Shown here: piece by piece, positions 49,891-52,572 of the stretch
Position numbering within the stretch: position 1 is the first letter of the stretch
Layout: every line of letters begins with the position of its first letter
DNA from: Muribaculaceae bacterium
Lineage (GTDB): Bacteria > Bacteroidota > Bacteroidia > Bacteroidales > Muribaculaceae
DNA length: 52,572 nt
Assembly: GCA_017624155.1 (NCBI GenBank)
Contig: JAGANS010000062.1
Location: forward strand, 1-52,572
Reading direction: 5' to 3'
Position numbers and translations under genes: made by a program
The notes under the pieces: generated by a model
Seen by the model: the letters and a program-made list of their open reading frames with translations, nothing else
Told to the model about the DNA's origin: nothing
Databases searched by the model: none

Positions 49891-50988
49891 ATGATACGGA
49901 AAGCATTATTGTCGGTTATGCTTATATGCGCTGTTAATGTAGGTGCAGAGACATTTAATTACAGATTCAACTCCATACGTCTTGCCGATGCATTGAGCAA
50001 AATAGCCGATGACCATCCGGATATAGATATAAATTTTATATACGACGAGCTTGACAACTATATGGTAACGGCACAGATCCATACCGATGACATACACACT
50101 GCCCTGAGACAGGTTGCAAGTCTTCATCCGGTGACCTATCGTGAAGGCAATAACGGGCCAAGACTATTATACAAGACATACCGAAGGCTATATCCTGATG
50201 TATCAGTAACAGGCAATATCGGCAACACATCTATGTCGGCAGGATTCAATTCCCATATCAAAAGGCCCACATTCTACCAACTGCGCAACGGATGCGAATA
50301 TTTCAACCGTTACGAAACGACCGAAGGTAATCCGTTGCTCTTGCCTACATATACATACGGGGTCTACTATACTTTTCAATATTCCGGACTGACGACCGAC
50401 ATAAATTATAGTATAATCAAGAATTATATTACCGAGCAAAGTATCATACAATCGGATAATCCGTTGAAACTATTGTCGCGGCCAGTAAATATGCCGGAAT
50501 ATACAGCATTGCAGTTCAATCTATCCTACAACCGCAAGGTGGGGTTATGGCATCCGTATTTATCCGCCGGCCTGACAAAGACATTTTACAATATAAGAGT
50601 TGCCGACAATATGCCGCGCCGATCGTCCTTGCCTTATATGGATTTCAAGATCACCAATTATTTAGCATTTGCAGGCAATACCGTATATGTCGATCTGTAT
50701 TATAACCCGCCGGGCAATTACTGTGAAAGCCGTAATGCGAGCTTTTTCAAAATAGACGCAGGACTGTACAGGCGATTCCTCAACAACTCATTATATGTGT
50801 CGCTGCAGGCAACCAATATCACGGGTCAGAAATCCAGGGACCGCGTTTATTATGATTGCAGTATACTGGACAATACATCATTCAGAGATGACCGTACGGT
50901 GTGCGTGGTTGTAAGATATAGTTTCAGGCACACCGGCAAGTACAGGGGCGAGCCTTCGGCTCAGGATGAGATAGACCGTATGAAATAA
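49891..50988 (+). CDS. Reduced TonB-receptor-like protein: STN domain fused to outer-membrane barrel, no plug
   Basis: 365 residues with a signal peptide (about 1-19, NVGAE). An STN signalling domain (about 20-95; FNSIRLADALSKIADDHPDIDINFIYDEL, LRQVASLHPVTY) is followed immediately by barrel strands of the Bacteroidetes OMP_b-brl_3 type (KRPTFYQLRNGCEYFNRYETTEGNPLLLPTYTYGVYYTFQYSG). The end is the typical VVVRYSF strand with a KYRGEPSAQDEIDRMK tail. The plug domain and about half the usual barrel are absent. It is last in the sigma/anti-sigma operon. Confidence 0.72.
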   Translation: MIRKALLSVMLICAVNVGAETFNYRFNSIRLADALSKIADDHPDIDINFIYDELDNYMVTAQIHTDDIHTALRQVASLHPVTYREGNNGPRLLYKTYRRLYPDVSVTGNIGNTSMSAGFNSHIKRPTFYQLRNGCEYFNRYETTEGNPLLLPTYTYGVYYTFQYSGLTTDINYSIIKNYITEQSIIQSDNPLKLLSRPVNMPEYTALQFNLSYNRKVGLWHPYLSAGLTKTFYNIRVADNMPRRSSLPYMDFKITNYLAFAGNTVYVDLYYNPPGNYCESRNASFFKIDAGLYRRFLNNSLYVSLQATNITGQKSRDRVYYDCSILDNTSFRDDRTVCVVVRYSFRHTGKYRGEPSAQDEIDRMK

Positions 50989-51022
50989 GGAACGGCAGCC
51001 GGTGCGGCTGCCGTTCCTTATT
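50984..51022. terminator. Bidirectional terminator after the receptor-like gene
   Basis: Perfect arms AATAAGGAACGGCAGCC / GGCTGCCGTTCCTTATT with a 5-base loop. The left arm includes the receptor-like stop codon, and it lies between convergent genes. Confidence 0.85.
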
Positions 51023-51038
51023 CAAAATGTCTTATGTA

Positions 51039-52424
51039 TCAGAAGGGGAAGTTCATGCCGAAGTTGACGGAGGCGTTGGAGCTGAGGGGGACTCCCTGCT
51101 TGGCGAGTTTTCCGAGCATGTGATCCATACCGAGGAAGAGGTTGAATCCTGTGTGATGGAAGCTGAGTACCCAACCCATGGATGCCCCGTATGTGCCGGC
51201 GGCAACGTTGACATCGGCGGAGAAGCACTTGACTGGAGCGACGTTGGCCGAGAGACGGGCCTCGGTCCAGGTGTATTTGCCCTGGAAACGTGTGGAGCTC
51301 AGGAATCCGAAGTGGAGCTTGCGGTAGACGGGCAGAGCGTAGTCGACACCTACATTGAGGGTGGCTCCGAGGCCGACGGTGCGCGAGCCGATGTTGCCCT
51401 TGTCGTTGAGCTGGTAGAGGTTGCCGAGGTCGTCGCGGAGGCGTTTCCATTCGCTTGAGAATGAATTTGTCGCATCATCGTCGGCATTGAAGGTATATGC
51501 GTCGGTATTCACGGTCTGTGTGCCGTCGGTGGAGGCATACTTTGTGTCGGAGAAAGAAATCCAGCCGAGGTCGAGGAGGGCGAGGGAGAAGGTGAAGTCC
51601 TTGTTCCAGTTGTAGCTTGCGCCGAGGTCGAATGCCATACCGAAGCCGTTGGGGCCGATGCTGCCGTCGCCGTCCATGTTGACACCGGAGACGTATTCGC
51701 GGCCCTGTTTGTTCACCTTATGTTCGTATTGGAGCTTGCCGAAGTTGGCGTAGATGTCGGCGTTGGTGCGGGCAGTCCAGGAATCGGTACCAAGAGTGAG
51801 GTCGGCCTCGTTGAAATATGCGTCGAGATTTGCCATGCCAAGGAGCACCTTCACGGCGGCGCCTACACGAAGGCCCGGGACCTGCCTGATATCGCGTGAG
51901 TGGTTAAGGGCTATCTCGGCATAACCGGTAGCCTGGGCACGGAGGTCGCGGATGCTGTATGTGCGGTTGCTGACGCCTTCCTTGGCGAGTTCAAAGAAAG
52001 ACTTGGGTACGATAGCGTTGACATTGGCGCGTGCGTTGATCGAAACGGTGTTGAACCCGCCGAAGGCTTTGAAACCGGCGGAGAGGACGTTGACCTTGAC
52101 ATTGGAGCCGATGCGGTTCTTGTCGTGGAATTTGTCGAGAGCCTCGGAGACACCGATGCCGGGGTTGGTGAAGAGGACAGTCTTGCCGTTGAGGTCGTAT
52201 ATTACGCTCGACAGGTGCAGGTTGCCGCGTACGGCGACGTTGAGGTTGCCGAGAGCGGGCATGGATACGAAGCCCTTGTCGCATCCGAATGCGGGGTTCA
52301 TCTGATAACGGTAGGTGTAACCGTCGAGGAAGTAGCCCGAGTTGGTATTCTGTGCACCGGCACAGAGGGCGGCGGCCATAAAGCCACCGAATGCTAATAT
52401 GCGGATAATGCTTTTCATATTCAT
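51039..52424 (-). CDS. DUF5723-family outer-membrane beta-barrel protein
   Basis: 461 residues; an in-frame ATG two codons in is an alternative start. Signal peptide about 1-24 (ALCAGAQ). The body is a strand-rich, aromatic outer-membrane barrel (YRYQMNPAFGCDKGFVSMPALGNLNVAVRGN; YNWNKDFTFSLALLDLGWISF; FHHTGFNLFLGMDHML) ending in FGMNFPF with the C-terminal Phe typical for BAM substrates. The pattern fits the DUF5723 family, whose role is unknown. It follows the partial gene at the window edge by 34 bases and is probably co-transcribed with it. Confidence 0.8.
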   Translation of the reverse strand: MNMKSIIRILAFGGFMAAALCAGAQNTNSGYFLDGYTYRYQMNPAFGCDKGFVSMPALGNLNVAVRGNLHLSSVIYDLNGKTVLFTNPGIGVSEALDKFHDKNRIGSNVKVNVLSAGFKAFGGFNTVSINARANVNAIVPKSFFELAKEGVSNRTYSIRDLRAQATGYAEIALNHSRDIRQVPGLRVGAAVKVLLGMANLDAYFNEADLTLGTDSWTARTNADIYANFGKLQYEHKVNKQGREYVSGVNMDGDGSIGPNGFGMAFDLGASYNWNKDFTFSLALLDLGWISFSDTKYASTDGTQTVNTDAYTFNADDDATNSFSSEWKRLRDDLGNLYQLNDKGNIGSRTVGLGATLNVGVDYALPVYRKLHFGFLSSTRFQGKYTWTEARLSANVAPVKCFSADVNVAAGTYGASMGWVLSFHHTGFNLFLGMDHMLGKLAKQGVPLSSNASVNFGMNFPF

Positions 52425-52458
52425 AATGGCTTAAGTAGTCATTGAAAATTAGTTTATA

Positions 52459-52572
52459 TCATCTTTTTGCCCAATACCGCAATCTTTGACTTTCCTCATC
52501 AATCACGTAGCTACGGCTACGCTCATTCTTCGTCAAGTCAAATCTTATCGGCCTTTGGCTGCGAATATAATA
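52459..52572 (-). CDS. C-terminal end of an unrecognised gene, 3' partial only
   Basis: An open minus-strand frame enters from the right edge and ends with TGA at 52459. The last 37 residues read YYIRSQRPIRFDLTKNERSR then SYVIDEESQRLRYWAKR, charged and protein-like rather than random. I do not recognise the family. It lies upstream of the DUF5723 gene on the same strand. Confidence 0.55.
   Translation of the reverse strand, partial: YYIRSQRPIRFDLTKNERSRSYVIDEESQRLRYWAKR

Overview
This window looks like chromosome from a member of the Bacteroidales, most likely a Muribaculaceae-like gut bacterium. The evidence is the repeated Bacteroidetes-type promoter (TTG, about 20 bases, then TAnnTTTG a few bases upstream of start codons), no Shine-Dalgarno sequences, and the protein families present (SusC-type barrel ends, DUF4974 anti-sigma, NVEALA peptide, DUF5723, Bacteroidetes-type RpoZ, a C10 protease). 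Most genes are GC-rich. A few stretches are clearly AT-richer: the C10 protease pair, the NVEALA gene, the region around 37-38 kb and the sigma-factor locus at 48.8-51 kb. The family-level assignment is inference. I found no rRNA, tRNA, CRISPR array, insertion sequence or prophage.

Layout. 0-8 kb: the 3' part of a biotin-dependent carboxylase/decarboxylase subunit, a 450-base gene-free repeat region, ettA, the ruvX-def pair, a D-2-hydroxyacid dehydrogenase and a secreted GH13 alpha-amylase. Two short promoter-to-terminator transcription units without a conventional gene lie on either side of the dehydrogenase. 8-21 kb: a secreted alpha/beta hydrolase divergent from a DMT transporter, a DUF3298 lipoprotein, the bamD-rpoZ pair, a C10 (streptopain-type) protease with an unknown lipoprotein, an NVEALA peptide coupled to a beta-propeller lipoprotein, and an aroE-yeiH-comEC operon. 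21-34 kb: an M16 peptidase; a tightly packed operon running from a prolyl oligopeptidase through a BamE-like lipoprotein, an MBL hydrolase, an M48 peptidase and small zinc-ribbon and Sel1 proteins; then a three-gene glycan-type operon (NagX-like membrane protein, GH-like lipoprotein, CBM9-like protein). 34-43 kb: a phosphoesterase fused to a beta-propeller, a leucine-rich-repeat protein, a damaged cysteine-rich peptide gene followed by two propeller lipoproteins, holA divergent from an HsdR_N-type nuclease-domain protein, and a SulP transporter. 43-52.6 kb: a small acidic lipoprotein, tamB, an OmpA lipoprotein, a compact sigma/anti-sigma/receptor trio, a DUF5723 outer-membrane protein and the last 37 codons of a further gene.

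The two most interesting systems are as follows. (1) At 48876-50988 there is a reduced version of the classical TonB-receptor/anti-sigma/ECF-sigma relay: the sigma factor lacks region 4, the anti-sigma lacks the FecR middle domain, and the receptor keeps its STN signalling domain and barrel end but lacks a plug. (2) Two separate loci (16.8-15.5 kb and 37.0-39.4 kb) each pair a tiny secreted cysteine-containing peptide with beta-propeller lipoproteins. The peptide of the second locus was missed by simple ORF calling because it carries an apparent single-base frameshift.
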